Positions 32,025-39,777 of a stretch of DNA of 64,000 nt are shown one piece after another. Below the pieces are notes generated by a model. The model was given only the letters and a program-made list of their open reading frames with translations. It was not told the origin of the DNA and searched no databases. The DNA lies in IMG/VR virus record IMGVR_UViG_3300042554_001855, positions 1 to 64,000 of that record. One strand, written 5' to 3'. Position 1 is the stretch's first letter; each line of letters starts with the position of its first letter. Origin of the DNA: a virus. A program made the position numbers and the translations under genes.

Positions 32025-33635
32025 TTACATCACCACATTATAACTTAATTGAGAGTACATAGTGTAAAAATTATTAGGATTACTCGAAGATATATGGGGA
32101 ACATTGTTAGAAGAATTTCCTTTTCTTAATGATGGTGCTGGTGGTTTTTGCTTCATCTCTGGTTGTGTCAAAATAACCTGAGGAGCTGGTTTAGTTAAAG
32201 GTCCTAATGGTGCATTTTCTGTTTGCTTTTGTGATATTTTTGCTTCTGGAGACACTGGAGTAACAGAAAGAGCTCTTTCTTCAGCAGTTTCTCCTGGAAG
32301 TAAAGGTCTCATTGTTGGTATATTTTTATATAAGTCTAAGTATCCTTTTTCTTCTTCTGTTGGAGTTACTTCTGGTGCAGCGGTTCCAACATTCATATTA
32401 AGATCTCCATTTACCCCTGGAGTCATTGGAAGCATAGGTGTTGCTGCTGGAGCTTCTGGTGTTTGTGAAGTTGAACCTGGTGGTGGAATATTTGGTTTAT
32501 TTGGCTTTAATTGTTGCTGTGGAGTTGAAGAAGTTGGAGTTTGTTTTTGTTCTTGTCCCCCACCTGCCATTCTAGATAATTCAAGTCCAACTCTTCCAGC
32601 GGCTGCAAATCCTCCGATTACTGGAAACATAGATAACGCACTAAGAGCTGCTCCTGGCAAATCTCCTTGACTCAAATCATAACCTGTCGAGACTGCACCA
32701 AGAGCAGTTCCAAGACCAGGGGTAAAACCACCAGCAACTCTCCCACCTCCAGCTGCTGCAGCACCGCCACCTTTCATAAAATTAAAGAACTTAGTCATTA
32801 AGTTCGTGCTACCTGTTACAGTAGGTCTTGCACCTCTGGCAGCGGCATTGGCAGCGGCAGGTGCTCCTCTACTGAATAATCCAGCAACACCTCTACCTAA
32901 AGCACCCAGACCTCTGAATGGCAGTAAAATCAGTTTAGCAATTAAACCACCAACTTTAAAAACTACACCATTGAGTAATCTTAGGAAAACAGCAAATCCA
33001 ACATTAATCGCTAATAAACCAGCACCAGCATAAAGTAAGTTCTTGAGGATACTATTCTTAATCTCATCAAAAACTTTAAAATTTTTATCCTTGTATGCCC
33101 TTAATAATTCTATTCCTTGAAGTGTGAACCACCCACCAAGAAGAGTGAATATTGCGCTCTTAATCCTATCAAATATACCCTCAGTCTGCTCAATAACTTT
33201 TTTTACTGGACTGATAAGAGCATTTTGTATTTTCTTTTCTAATTCGTTTTCACGACCTCTTTTTATATCTCTATCAACTATCTTTTGCTCATTATCTTGT
33301 TCTGTTTGAATTCTTTTTTGCTCAGCAATAGTTTCTCCTCTGAGAAGTCTAGCAATATCTCTAACACCATTGGTTAAATTTAAAACTTCTACACGAACAA
33401 ATTCAATCTGCTTTGAAATTGTTCCAAGAGAAGATTGATTTGCCTTTACAATTGCTAAACTTTGAGTGCTTGCTAAATCATTTCCATCTTGCCTAACTAA
33501 AGCACCACCACGACCACGAAACACAGAACTGGAAACAGTTGCTCTACGGAATAGTGCTTTTCTGGCTTCAGCAGACAGGTAAGATCCTGTTCTAGGATCT
33601 ACACCTGTTTGTGCTATGGTTATTGCATCAGCCAT
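32025..33635 (-). CDS. Tape-measure-like hub protein, 536 aa
   Basis: N-terminal third is helical and charged (LGTISKQIEFVRVEVLNL, then a long Glu/Lys coiled coil). Residues about 150-260 contain several hydrophobic segments (SAIFTLLGGWFTLQGIELL, LLYAGAGLLAINVGFAVFL), followed by Gly/Ala-rich linkers and a Pro/Gln/Thr-rich C-terminus. This is a tape-measure or internal hub profile. It overlaps the frameshift ORF at 33628-33804 by 8 bases, giving chaperone-then-tape-measure order. Counterpart of part of T4 gp29, or a cyanophage-specific companion. Confidence 0.6.
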   Translation of the reverse strand: MADAITIAQTGVDPRTGSYLSAEARKALFRRATVSSSVFRGRGGALVRQDGNDLASTQSLAIVKANQSSLGTISKQIEFVRVEVLNLTNGVRDIARLLRGETIAEQKRIQTEQDNEQKIVDRDIKRGRENELEKKIQNALISPVKKVIEQTEGIFDRIKSAIFTLLGGWFTLQGIELLRAYKDKNFKVFDEIKNSILKNLLYAGAGLLAINVGFAVFLRLLNGVVFKVGGLIAKLILLPFRGLGALGRGVAGLFSRGAPAAANAAARGARPTVTGSTNLMTKFFNFMKGGGAAAAGGGRVAGGFTPGLGTALGAVSTGYDLSQGDLPGAALSALSMFPVIGGFAAAGRVGLELSRMAGGGQEQKQTPTSSTPQQQLKPNKPNIPPPGSTSQTPEAPAATPMLPMTPGVNGDLNMNVGTAAPEVTPTEEEKGYLDLYKNIPTMRPLLPGETAEERALSVTPVSPEAKISQKQTENAPLGPLTKPAPQVILTQPEMKQKPPAPSLRKGNSSNNVPHISSSNPNNFYTMYSQLSYNVVM

Positions 33636-33804
33636 TCGTTATGCCGTTTTTAAGATTTTCTTCTTCTATAAACTGCTGAAGAAGAGAGATATAAATTTCT
33701 CTCTCCCAAGGTATCATATTTTCTAACTCTGTCAATGAATATTTATGATGCTGTATGAGGGCAAAATTTGTTTTGTAGTATGACTCAAGGGAATCATGAG
33801 CCAT
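33628..33804 (-). CDS. Small ORF in the -1 frame after gp26, candidate frameshift extension
   Basis: 58 codons (MAHDSLESYYKTNFALIQHH, later MIPWEREIYISLL). The IPWEREIY pattern resembles the extension part (T) of G/GT tail chaperones. It can be read alone from its ATG at 33802-33804, 2 bases after the gp26 stop, or fused to gp26: the -1 frame is open from the slippery site through Arg-Val-Gly into this ATG. A fusion would be about 298 aa. By place it corresponds to T4 gp51, which acts in hub assembly. Confidence 0.65.
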   Translation of the reverse strand: MAHDSLESYYKTNFALIQHHKYSLTELENMIPWEREIYISLLQQFIEEENLKNGITNG

Positions 33805-33819
33805 CCCTACGCGAAAAAA
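33781..33819 (-). promoter_or_regulatory. Candidate programmed -1 ribosomal frameshift site
   Basis: Minus strand T TTT TTC (33819-33813), with TTT and TTC as zero-frame codons of gp26, then GCG and TAG. After a -1 slip the reading is CGC GTA GGG ATG GCT, entering the 58-codon ORF with no stop. Nine bases after the heptamer a 7-bp stem can form, 33803-33797 with 33787-33781 (one G-U pair), loop 9. Spacing fits known stimulators. Confidence 0.6.
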
Positions 33820-34523
33820 CTTGTTAGACCCTCCAAAACAACTTCACTTTCAACTTTTGTTTCTGGATTTTTGATTTTGATTGTATGAGAAAGTTTGGGC
33901 ATTGTTTCAAAGAAAGTCTCAATCTCTTTGAATTGTTTCGAACTCAATTGATCAACAAATTCAAATAATTCTTTCTTAGTACAATCAGAAGCAGACCAAG
34001 ATTCTTCTTCAGAATAGACTTGCTCAATACATCCACTAATCAACTCAAAAGTATCATCAACCGTTACATCAGTAATATTAAAGTTGTTTTTAATAAACTG
34101 ACTCAATGAAGGATATCTCATCCTCATTGTTAGATTATCATCTAACTTAATATCTCTGGTATGATTTGGATTGGTTTGAACTTGGATTTCGTCCAAGTTA
34201 ATTGACACTGGAACTTGAGTAACTTCATCATCAGGGCAGGTGATTAGAACATCTACTGTCTCACCTACTGACTTTCCTCTGATGTTAAGGAACAGATACT
34301 CAATATCAAAAGTAGCCAGGTCTTCTACTTTTACACCTTTTGTCAAAATGCAATTTGAGATAACTGTTTTAATTGCATTTGTGATTTGCTTATCATCTTG
34401 ACTTTCCATTGCGATGATAAGAATTTTTTCTTCTTTAACAAGAAATGGTCTATATTTAATTGTTTTTTTAGAAGATGGTAATGTCAACTCATAAGTCGGA
34501 GTTGCAATTGTTGGTAAAGGCAT
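33807..34523 (-). CDS. 26: gp26-like baseplate hub assembly protein
   Basis: 238 aa. The N-terminus (TYELTLPSSKKTIKYRPFLV, KEEKILIIAMES) and the DDNLTMRMRYPS segment fit the T4 gp26 family (T4 gp26 is 208 aa). T4 gp26 is needed for hub assembly but its structural role is unclear. Its last codons carry a slippery heptamer, so it may be the G-like half of a tail-assembly chaperone pair. It is followed by the tape-measure-like genes and preceded by a late-type element. Confidence 0.8.
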   Translation of the reverse strand: MPLPTIATPTYELTLPSSKKTIKYRPFLVKEEKILIIAMESQDDKQITNAIKTVISNCILTKGVKVEDLATFDIEYLFLNIRGKSVGETVDVLITCPDDEVTQVPVSINLDEIQVQTNPNHTRDIKLDDNLTMRMRYPSLSQFIKNNFNITDVTVDDTFELISGCIEQVYSEEESWSASDCTKKELFEFVDQLSSKQFKEIETFFETMPKLSHTIKIKNPETKVESEVVLEGLTSFFA

Positions 34524-34549
34524 AATAACCTATAATATTGTCAGTAATT

Positions 34550-34557
34550 TATTTATG
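34550..34557 (-). promoter_or_regulatory. Late-type promoter element CATAAATA
   Basis: Minus-strand CATAAATA 27 bases before the gp26 ATG, overlapping the stop of the gp54-like gene. Confidence 0.4.
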
Positions 34558-35422
34558 AACCAAATCCTGGTGGATATTGTCCAATTTCTCCAGCAACAAA
34601 GTCAGGTTTTTGATTCCAATCAATACTACTCCCAGTAGTTGCCGCACCCTCTCCTCCATAAATTGGATAAGATTGTGATAATCTAATAGCGTTCGCTTCA
34701 TCCGCACTCAGTGGTGCGACTTTACCAGATGCATACAGTAAAGATGATTCTCCAGTTTTATTATTATCAACTCCTCTTTTTTGGTCAATGGCAGAAATTG
34801 GCCCACAAACATAGCGAGTGAATTCAAAAGTTGCAGATGCAGTCAAAGTTCTAGAGCTATCATATGAAACATTAATATTACCAACATTAGAGGGGAACAT
34901 TCCAAAAAATGTGTATTCAATATTTTTACGATAGTCTCTATCAAACTTAACGATTTTTGTCGATTCCATCTTATAGTATTCGGGGTATTGCATTCTGATA
35001 AAATAATTCTTTCTTCCTTGACTGACAGCATCAGCATTTGTTCCAACTGGATTATGAGATCCGCTTGCAATAAATTCTGCCCAGTGCTCTAGAAATTTCA
35101 ATACTTTATAATCACTATCAATATAGAACCCTAAATTAACTTGCCCATAAATTCTACTATGGGCAATCTTTTCTTGAATGCCCATGTAGTTTCCTGCAAT
35201 ATTTGCAGTTGCCAAACTTCCATATGGAAGTTCTGCAGAGTAACATAACAATCCAACATCACCGCTTATAAATCTAGAATCAACACCTCTGTTAGCCAAA
35301 TAAGATGATAACGCACCATCTTTTGGTGGTGCTCCAAACTTGACTTCATAATGTGAGGTTTGAGCTAGATTTGTTAATACTCTTTTAAATTCTGATATTT
35401 TTCTTGGTCTAGGTGCTGGCAC
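34553..35422 (-). CDS. 54: gp54-like baseplate-tail tube initiator
   Basis: 289 aa with a GTG start at 35420-35422 (MPAPRPRKISEFKRVLTNLA). The pattern AQTSHYEVKFG, KFLEHWAEFI, MQYPEYYKM, KFDRDYRKNIEYTFFGMFP and FEFTRYVCG matches the cyanophage gp54 family, which shares the tail-tube fold with gp19 and gp48. gp54 caps the baseplate and starts tube polymerisation. T4 gp54 is 320 aa. Diverges from the gp4 gene; a late-type element at 35453-35460 lies upstream. Confidence 0.7.
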   Translation of the reverse strand: MPAPRPRKISEFKRVLTNLAQTSHYEVKFGAPPKDGALSSYLANRGVDSRFISGDVGLLCYSAELPYGSLATANIAGNYMGIQEKIAHSRIYGQVNLGFYIDSDYKVLKFLEHWAEFIASGSHNPVGTNADAVSQGRKNYFIRMQYPEYYKMESTKIVKFDRDYRKNIEYTFFGMFPSNVGNINVSYDSSRTLTASATFEFTRYVCGPISAIDQKRGVDNNKTGESSLLYASGKVAPLSADEANAIRLSQSYPIYGGEGAATTGSSIDWNQKPDFVAGEIGQYPPGFGS

Positions 35423-35430
35423 TCTAAATA
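35423..35430 (+). promoter_or_regulatory. Late-type promoter element TCTAAATA, plus strand
   Basis: TCTAAATA 30 bases before the gp4 ATG at 35460. It faces the minus-strand copy 22 bases away. Confidence 0.5.
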
Positions 35431-35452
35431 CCTATATTATGAGTCTTTTAGT

Positions 35453-35460
35453 TATTTAGA
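35453..35460 (-). promoter_or_regulatory. Late-type promoter element TCTAAATA, minus strand
   Basis: Same octamer on the minus strand, 31 bases before the gp54 GTG. It overlaps the first base of the gp4 start codon. Confidence 0.5.
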
Positions 35461-35897
35461 TGTCTTATAAGGGAAAATATCAACCATCTTATCCTGAAAA
35501 ATACAAAGGAGATCCAACAAATATCATTTATCGTTCCCTCTGGGAAAGAAAATTTATGAAATACTGCGATCTCAATGAAAATATTTTAGAGTGGGGAAGT
35601 GAAGAAATTGCCCTTCCATATCGTTCCCCAATTGACCGCCGCATTCATAGATATTTTCCAGATTTTTATATTAAAGTAAAAGAATCAAATAATGTTATTA
35701 AAAAATATTTGATTGAAATAAAACCCAAAAGACAGACTATTCCCCCACAAAATCCAGGCAGACAAACTAAAACATACATCCGTGAAGCATATGAGTATGC
35801 AAAAAATCAATCAAAGTGGGCTGCTGCAAAAGAATTCTGTGCTGACCGTGGGTGGAGTTTTAAAATTATAACAGAAGATGAGTTAGGTATTAAATAA
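35460..35897 (+). CDS. 4: gp4-like head completion protein (TnsA-like fold)
   Basis: 145 aa (T4 gp4 is 150). The sequence has a nuclease-like core: YRSLWERKFMKYCD (residues about 25-38), a conserved acid in FPDFYIKVKE (about 64-73) and YLIEIKPK (about 81-88), i.e. the E/D-xK pattern of TnsA/PD-(D/E)XK folds. gp4 (also called gp50/gp65 in older maps) finishes filled heads before tail joining. First of a four-gene plus-strand unit; it shares a base with the next ATG. Confidence 0.85.
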   Translation: MSYKGKYQPSYPEKYKGDPTNIIYRSLWERKFMKYCDLNENILEWGSEEIALPYRSPIDRRIHRYFPDFYIKVKESNNVIKKYLIEIKPKRQTIPPQNPGRQTKTYIREAYEYAKNQSKWAAAKEFCADRGWSFKIITEDELGIK

Positions 35898-36307
35898 TGC
35901 CGAGAAAAACTCTTAAAGACAAACAAGAGAAGCAACAAAAACTTCAACAAAATAAAGCAGTCAAAAATAGGGTTTTGCCACTTGTAGAAAGTATTAATGG
36001 CACTGAAGACCCTGATGATTTGATGCAGGAACTCATGGGACTTTTATCTGAGTCAAGCACTGCACCACAAGTAGGTAAATACTATACTTTTGTTTATTCG
36101 CCAAAAACATCTGGAATTACTTATGATGAATATCCTTTGGTTGCAGTAACTGAAGTTTTAAAATGGGGATTCAAAGGATTTAATTTTCACTGGAATGATG
36201 GAAGGCAATATACCTGGAAAGAAATCATTGGTGGTGTGTATAATATTCTAGATGAAGAAATAACTGATGTACGAAAGATACCTTTTGGAAAAATACGATC
36301 TAAATAG
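35897..36307 (+). CDS. Conserved cyanophage structural/assembly protein, 136 aa
   Basis: Between gp4 and gp48, as in other cyanophages as I recall. Basic, Gln/Lys-rich N-terminus (KDKQEKQQKLQQNKAV), an acidic helix (DPDDLMQELMGLL), then a beta domain with VGKYYTFVYSPK, EVLKWGFKGFNFHW and RQYTWKEI. No T4 gene matched. Likely neck or baseplate role by neighbours. Confidence 0.65.
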   Translation: MPRKTLKDKQEKQQKLQQNKAVKNRVLPLVESINGTEDPDDLMQELMGLLSESSTAPQVGKYYTFVYSPKTSGITYDEYPLVAVTEVLKWGFKGFNFHWNDGRQYTWKEIIGGVYNILDEEITDVRKIPFGKIRSK

Positions 36308-36321
36308 TTAGAAAAAGATAA

Positions 36322-37344
36322 ATGGTAGTTAAGCCCTGGGAAGTCCAACGAAGCTCAACAACAAGTAACCCACCATCTTCTTCTGCTGGGTCATCTGCCC
36401 CAGCTAAGCCAGATAAACAGCAAGCTCAAAAATCCAATAAGAAGACAGCATATAGATATCCATTTGATAGAATTGATGATGGTGATGACTACTTATTAAT
36501 AGAAGTTATTGATTTTGTTCCTGGTGGATTACAAAGACAAGGTGCCGAGTCTTTAGCATTAGTTACAACAGATCAAACTCTAGCAAAAAACAAGCAAAAA
36601 GTACTTAGTCGAATTATTTTACCTATTCCAGAAGGTGTTGGAGATACCAATAATGCAGACTGGTCAAATAGTAACGTAAATCCATTTGATGCTACTTTGA
36701 TTGGAGCATTCAATCAATTTTTGGGACAATCTGCTGGGGGAAATCTTCCAGGTGCTTTTGGTGACATGGCTAAAAATCTTGCTGGTTCTGGATCTGCTTT
36801 AGCACTATCTGCAGAAGGAGGAAAGGCATTTATGGCATCAATGTCTGCTAAAGCAGCCGCAGCGATAACAGGAAATGCTAACGCCCAGGGACTAATTAAT
36901 AGAGCACTTGGTGCAACATTAAACCCAAATAGCCAACTCTTATTTAACAGTGTGGCTCAAAGATCTTTTGGATTTAGTTGGGACTTAGTTCCAAGGTCTA
37001 AAAAGGAATCGGATGAAGTAAAAAATATAATAAGAATATTTAAATCCTACATGTCTGCAAGAAAAGGTGCTCAGGCTCAACCAGGTGGTGGATTCTTTAT
37101 TGGGTCTCCAAGTGTATTCCAATTAACTTACATGACAGGTCAAAAACCACATGCATTTTTGAACCAGTTCAAACCAATGGCATTAACTGGGATGTCAGTT
37201 AATTATACAGGATCTGGAACTTATGCAACATATGGTGATTCAACACCAGTTCATATGCAATTAACACTTAATATGAGCGAACTTACACCAATTTATGCTG
37301 AAGATTATGATACAAAAGAAGGAAAAGATGGAGTAGGATACTAA
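36322..37344 (+). CDS. 48: gp48-like baseplate tail tube cap
   Basis: 340 aa (T4 gp48 is 364). N-terminus Ser/Pro/Lys-rich, then YRYPFDRIDDGDDYLLIEVI (about 45-64) and a C-terminal tube-fold part (SFGFSWDLVPRSKKESDEV, HMQLTLNMSELTPIYAEDY). A Gly/Ala-rich hydrophobic middle (NLPGAFGDMAKNLAGSG) is present. gp48 sits on the hub and under gp54. Followed after 1 base by gp53. Confidence 0.75.
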   Translation: MVVKPWEVQRSSTTSNPPSSSAGSSAPAKPDKQQAQKSNKKTAYRYPFDRIDDGDDYLLIEVIDFVPGGLQRQGAESLALVTTDQTLAKNKQKVLSRIILPIPEGVGDTNNADWSNSNVNPFDATLIGAFNQFLGQSAGGNLPGAFGDMAKNLAGSGSALALSAEGGKAFMASMSAKAAAAITGNANAQGLINRALGATLNPNSQLLFNSVAQRSFGFSWDLVPRSKKESDEVKNIIRIFKSYMSARKGAQAQPGGGFFIGSPSVFQLTYMTGQKPHAFLNQFKPMALTGMSVNYTGSGTYATYGDSTPVHMQLTLNMSELTPIYAEDYDTKEGKDGVGY

Positions 37345-37345
37345 G

Positions 37346-38002
37346 ATGGCATACTTTAGAGAACTACCAGATTTAGAATATCAATCACCATTCTCGGATA
37401 GAAACTCTTCATTAGATTATGTAAGGGCAAAAAATATCTTTAGAAGAGTAAAAATCAGAGACGACTTACAGAAAGTTTTTACAATATTCAACAAATATAC
37501 CATTTCTGATGGTGCAAGACCTGATACAGTTGCAGAGGCACTATATGGAAAGTCAGAATTTGACTGGGTTGTACTCATCAGTGCTGGGATAGTTAATGTA
37601 AGAGATGAGTGGCCACTCTCAAACTATGATTTGTACAATTACAGTTATGAAAAATATGGAGATAATCTCAATGACACTAAATTTTATGAAACAATAGAAG
37701 TCAGAGATCCTAATGGAAGATTAATTCTCCCTGCTGGAAAAGTTGTTGATGCTAACTTTACAATTCCAGACCCAGCGAATAAAGTTCAAAATTTACAACA
37801 ATCTAAAGTTGTTGTAGCAATTAATAATTATGAATATGAAGTTCGTAAGAATGAGGCAAAAAGAAACATTTATGTATTAAAATCAGAATACTTACCAAGT
37901 TTCTTAACTGATATTAGAAAGATTATGACATATACAGAATCATCTCAATTTATTGATTCTAAGTTAATTAAGGCATCTAATACTAGAATCAAGTCACCAT
38001 AA
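37346..38002 (+). CDS. 53: gp53-like baseplate wedge protein
   Basis: 218 aa; T4 gp53 is 196. Strong match to the family start (MAYFRELPDLEYQSPFSDRN) and to RPDTVAEALYGKSEFDWVVL, a LysM-like core, and the WPLSNYDLYNY motif. gp53 clamps neighbouring wedges in the baseplate. Its stop runs into the A tract of the convergent terminator at 38001-38022. Confidence 0.9.
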   Translation: MAYFRELPDLEYQSPFSDRNSSLDYVRAKNIFRRVKIRDDLQKVFTIFNKYTISDGARPDTVAEALYGKSEFDWVVLISAGIVNVRDEWPLSNYDLYNYSYEKYGDNLNDTKFYETIEVRDPNGRLILPAGKVVDANFTIPDPANKVQNLQQSKVVVAINNYEYEVRKNEAKRNIYVLKSEYLPSFLTDIRKIMTYTESSQFIDSKLIKASNTRIKSP

Positions 38003-38022
38003 AAAAGGGGGCATATGCCCCC
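38001..38022 (-). terminator. Intrinsic terminator between convergent genes
   Basis: GGGGGCATATGCCCCC (38007-38022) is a perfect palindrome followed on the minus strand by six T (38001-38006). It ends the gp32 transcript. On the plus strand no T run follows, so effect on gp53 is weaker. Confidence 0.85.
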
Positions 38023-38028
38023 AGTGTA

Positions 38029-38952
38029 TCAGTCTTCGGCAAGACGGGCGAAGTAGGACAGAGCATCATCATCCTCATCTTCTTCAACCGCAGCAGCACG
38101 ACGGGTGGGTTGAAGATTGTTGAGTTCAGTACGAAGATCCTCAGTTAGTTCGCGGGTCGAACCACGGGTGTTGTCCTCATCAAGATCTTCGGGGTCCTGA
38201 TAACGAGGAGTACCTTTGGAACCAAGCACATAGTCAAGACGCTTCTTCAGTTCATCATAGGTCTTGAATTGGTCGGCAGCAACGAGTTCGGCAAGCGAAT
38301 ACTGCTTCTTCCACACTGCTTCCATTGCATCATCATCGTCCAGCAGAGGAGCAGCAGCAGCAAACTCACTAGAATCATAGTTACGATAACCAGCAACGTT
38401 CTTCGCCTTCAGTTTGAAGTTGGCACCTTGCCAGAAGTCAAACGGATCGATTGCTTCCTCATCTTCAAACTCGGGTTGCATCGCAGCAGTCAGTTTGTCG
38501 AAGATCTTTTTACCGAACTTGAACAGGAAGACCTTACCTTCGTTCGCAGGGTTGGCAGGATCTTTCACAACGTAAATGTTGCTCACATAAGTCAGTTTGC
38601 GCTTCTGCTTACGTGCCAGTTCCTTACCAGCATCAGTACCATTGTTCCACAGTTCAGAGTTGTACTCAGACACTGGATCCTTCTGACCCAGAGTAGTCAG
38701 AGAGTTCTCAATATACCAACCACCAGGACCTTGGAATGCGTGACTGTAGAGTTTCACGAACGGAAGGTCCTCACCGTTCGGAGCAGGGAGGAAACGGATT
38801 ACGGCATAACCATTGCCGCTCTTATCTACATCCAGTTTCCAGATGCGGTCATCACTAGAACCGCTACCAGTATTCATTTTTTCAACTTCTTTGACCAGTT
38901 TAGCGGTCAGAGAGCCCAATTTAGATTGCTTCTTAAGGTCAGCAAAAGACAT
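38029..38952 (-). CDS. 32: gp32-like single-stranded DNA-binding protein
   Basis: 307 aa (T4 gp32 is 301). Visible: basic N-terminus (FADLKKQSKLGSLTAKLV) for cooperative binding, OB-fold motifs RFLPAPNGEDLPFVKLYSH (53-71), IYVVKDPANPANEGKVFLFK, FGKKIFDKL, WQGANFKLKAKNV, and an acidic tail (EEDEDDDALSYF) that in T4 recruits gp59 and other partners. The T4 zinc site keeps only the His (His71); the three Cys are replaced and the whole protein has no Cys. Perfect sigma-70 promoter upstream, terminator downstream. Confidence 0.9.
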   Translation of the reverse strand: MSFADLKKQSKLGSLTAKLVKEVEKMNTGSGSSDDRIWKLDVDKSGNGYAVIRFLPAPNGEDLPFVKLYSHAFQGPGGWYIENSLTTLGQKDPVSEYNSELWNNGTDAGKELARKQKRKLTYVSNIYVVKDPANPANEGKVFLFKFGKKIFDKLTAAMQPEFEDEEAIDPFDFWQGANFKLKAKNVAGYRNYDSSEFAAAAPLLDDDDAMEAVWKKQYSLAELVAADQFKTYDELKKRLDYVLGSKGTPRYQDPEDLDEDNTRGSTRELTEDLRTELNNLQPTRRAAAVEEDEDDDALSYFARLAED

Positions 38953-38996
38953 TTGGATTACCTCGGATAGTTTGGATTCGGGGGATTTACTTGGAT

Positions 38997-39025
38997 ATTA
39001 TAGCGAAGATTGAATCACCTGTCAA
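38997..39025 (-). promoter_or_regulatory. Consensus sigma-70 promoter of gene 32
   Basis: Minus strand TTGACA (39020-39025), 17 bases, TATAAT (38997-39002). Both boxes perfect. The -35 lies in the end of the DUF1825 gene. A GAGGT ribosome-binding site precedes the gp32 ATG. Confidence 0.85.
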
Positions 39026-39347
39026 TGAATTGTTTGAGGGATTCAATGGTCTTATTCATACTACTGAACAGTACTTGCATATCAGTCTCTGGTGGAAAAC
39101 CCATCAATGCGACTGATTTGCGTAGGTTCTCTTTCATCTCAACCGCTTGTGGATCATCTGAAAGAGACAGTCTAGTATACATCACTCTCTGCTTTTCTAG
39201 CAAGAGTTCTAACTTTTCAATGTGTTCCAGTTTGGTCTCACGGGGCATCATACCAAAAGTGAGAATACTTCCGTATATCTCCTCTTGTAACTTATTGATT
39301 TCTTTCAGTTCATCTTGAATAATATCGGAGTCAAAAAAGTTACTCAT
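39015..39347 (-). CDS. DUF1825-like protein
   Basis: 110 aa. MSNFFDSDIIQDELKEINKL, then ETKLEHIEKLELLLEKQRVM and YTRLSLSDDPQAVEMKENLR match the cyanobacterial DUF1825 family, as I remember it; related proteins occur in cyanophages. Mostly helical, no catalytic residues. It sits between gp59 and gp32, so replication, recombination or transcription-related work is suggested by position. Whether the phage took it from a host cannot be seen here. Confidence 0.7.
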   Translation of the reverse strand: MSNFFDSDIIQDELKEINKLQEEIYGSILTFGMMPRETKLEHIEKLELLLEKQRVMYTRLSLSDDPQAVEMKENLRKSVALMGFPPETDMQVLFSSMNKTIESLKQFIDR

Positions 39348-39392
39348 CTATGATTTCCCTTAAAATCTTCTTGTACTGGAATACGTCAATAT

Positions 39393-39698
39393 TTATGAAT
39401 TATTCTTTAATGCTCTTTTTCTTTCTCTTGCCCGTTCCTTACGGTTTTCCCTATCTTTTTGATTTTCCCAATATCTCTTTTTCTCCCTAGCTCGTCTAGC
39501 TAAAACTTGCTCCTCAGTCAAACCTTTTGCCCATCTCTTCTTTTCATAATCTGGATTTTTATCTCTCCACTTTTTTCTAGATTGTTCTTTTTGAACCTCT
39601 CTAGATGGAAAATTTTCCCAATTTTCGTCCTTTATATCTTCTATAAAATCAGGACCATCAATATTAAGAGCAAGATTAATACTCGATACATTTAACAT
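39393..39698 (-). CDS. Hypothetical basic protein, 101 aa
   Basis: N-terminal half acidic and hydrophobic (SINLALNIDGPDFIEDIKD); C-terminal half extremely basic with Arg/Lys/Glu repeats (KERARERKRALKNNS), like tails of small DNA-binding or homing-endonuclease proteins. No HNH or GIY-YIG catalytic motif is present. It interrupts the gp59-gp32 order next to a palindromic spacer, so it might be the remnant of a mobile gene. Confidence 0.5.
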   Translation of the reverse strand: MLNVSSINLALNIDGPDFIEDIKDENWENFPSREVQKEQSRKKWRDKNPDYEKKRWAKGLTEEQVLARRAREKKRYWENQKDRENRKERARERKRALKNNS

Positions 39699-39707
39699 AT
39701 TCTTTTA

Positions 39708-39774
39708 GTAGGGGTAATATTATTTAGGCGGGACTTACGCAAGTCAAATACCCCTACCCGACTTTGCTGCCCGC
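39708..39774. repeat. Nested inverted repeats between gp59 and ORF101
   Basis: GTAGGGGTA (39708-39716) pairs with TACCCCTAC (39749-39757). Inside, GACTT-ACGC-AAGTC (39732-39745) is a small perfect hairpin. GCGGG (39728-39732) and CCCGC (39770-39774) can also pair. No coding sequence. It could be an operator, RNA processing site or end of an inserted element. Confidence 0.5.
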
Positions 39775-39777
39775 ACT

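Noticed and set aside
33807-34523. Sequencing-error explanation for the gp26/58-codon arrangement
   Set aside because: Both frames have proper ends, the ORF has its own ATG, and the heptamer is in the exact phase; a plain indel would not need these. It remains possible until other genomes are compared.
38269-38970. Plus-strand ORF of 233 codons
   Set aside because: Antisense to gp32, which is clearly recognised with promoter and terminator.
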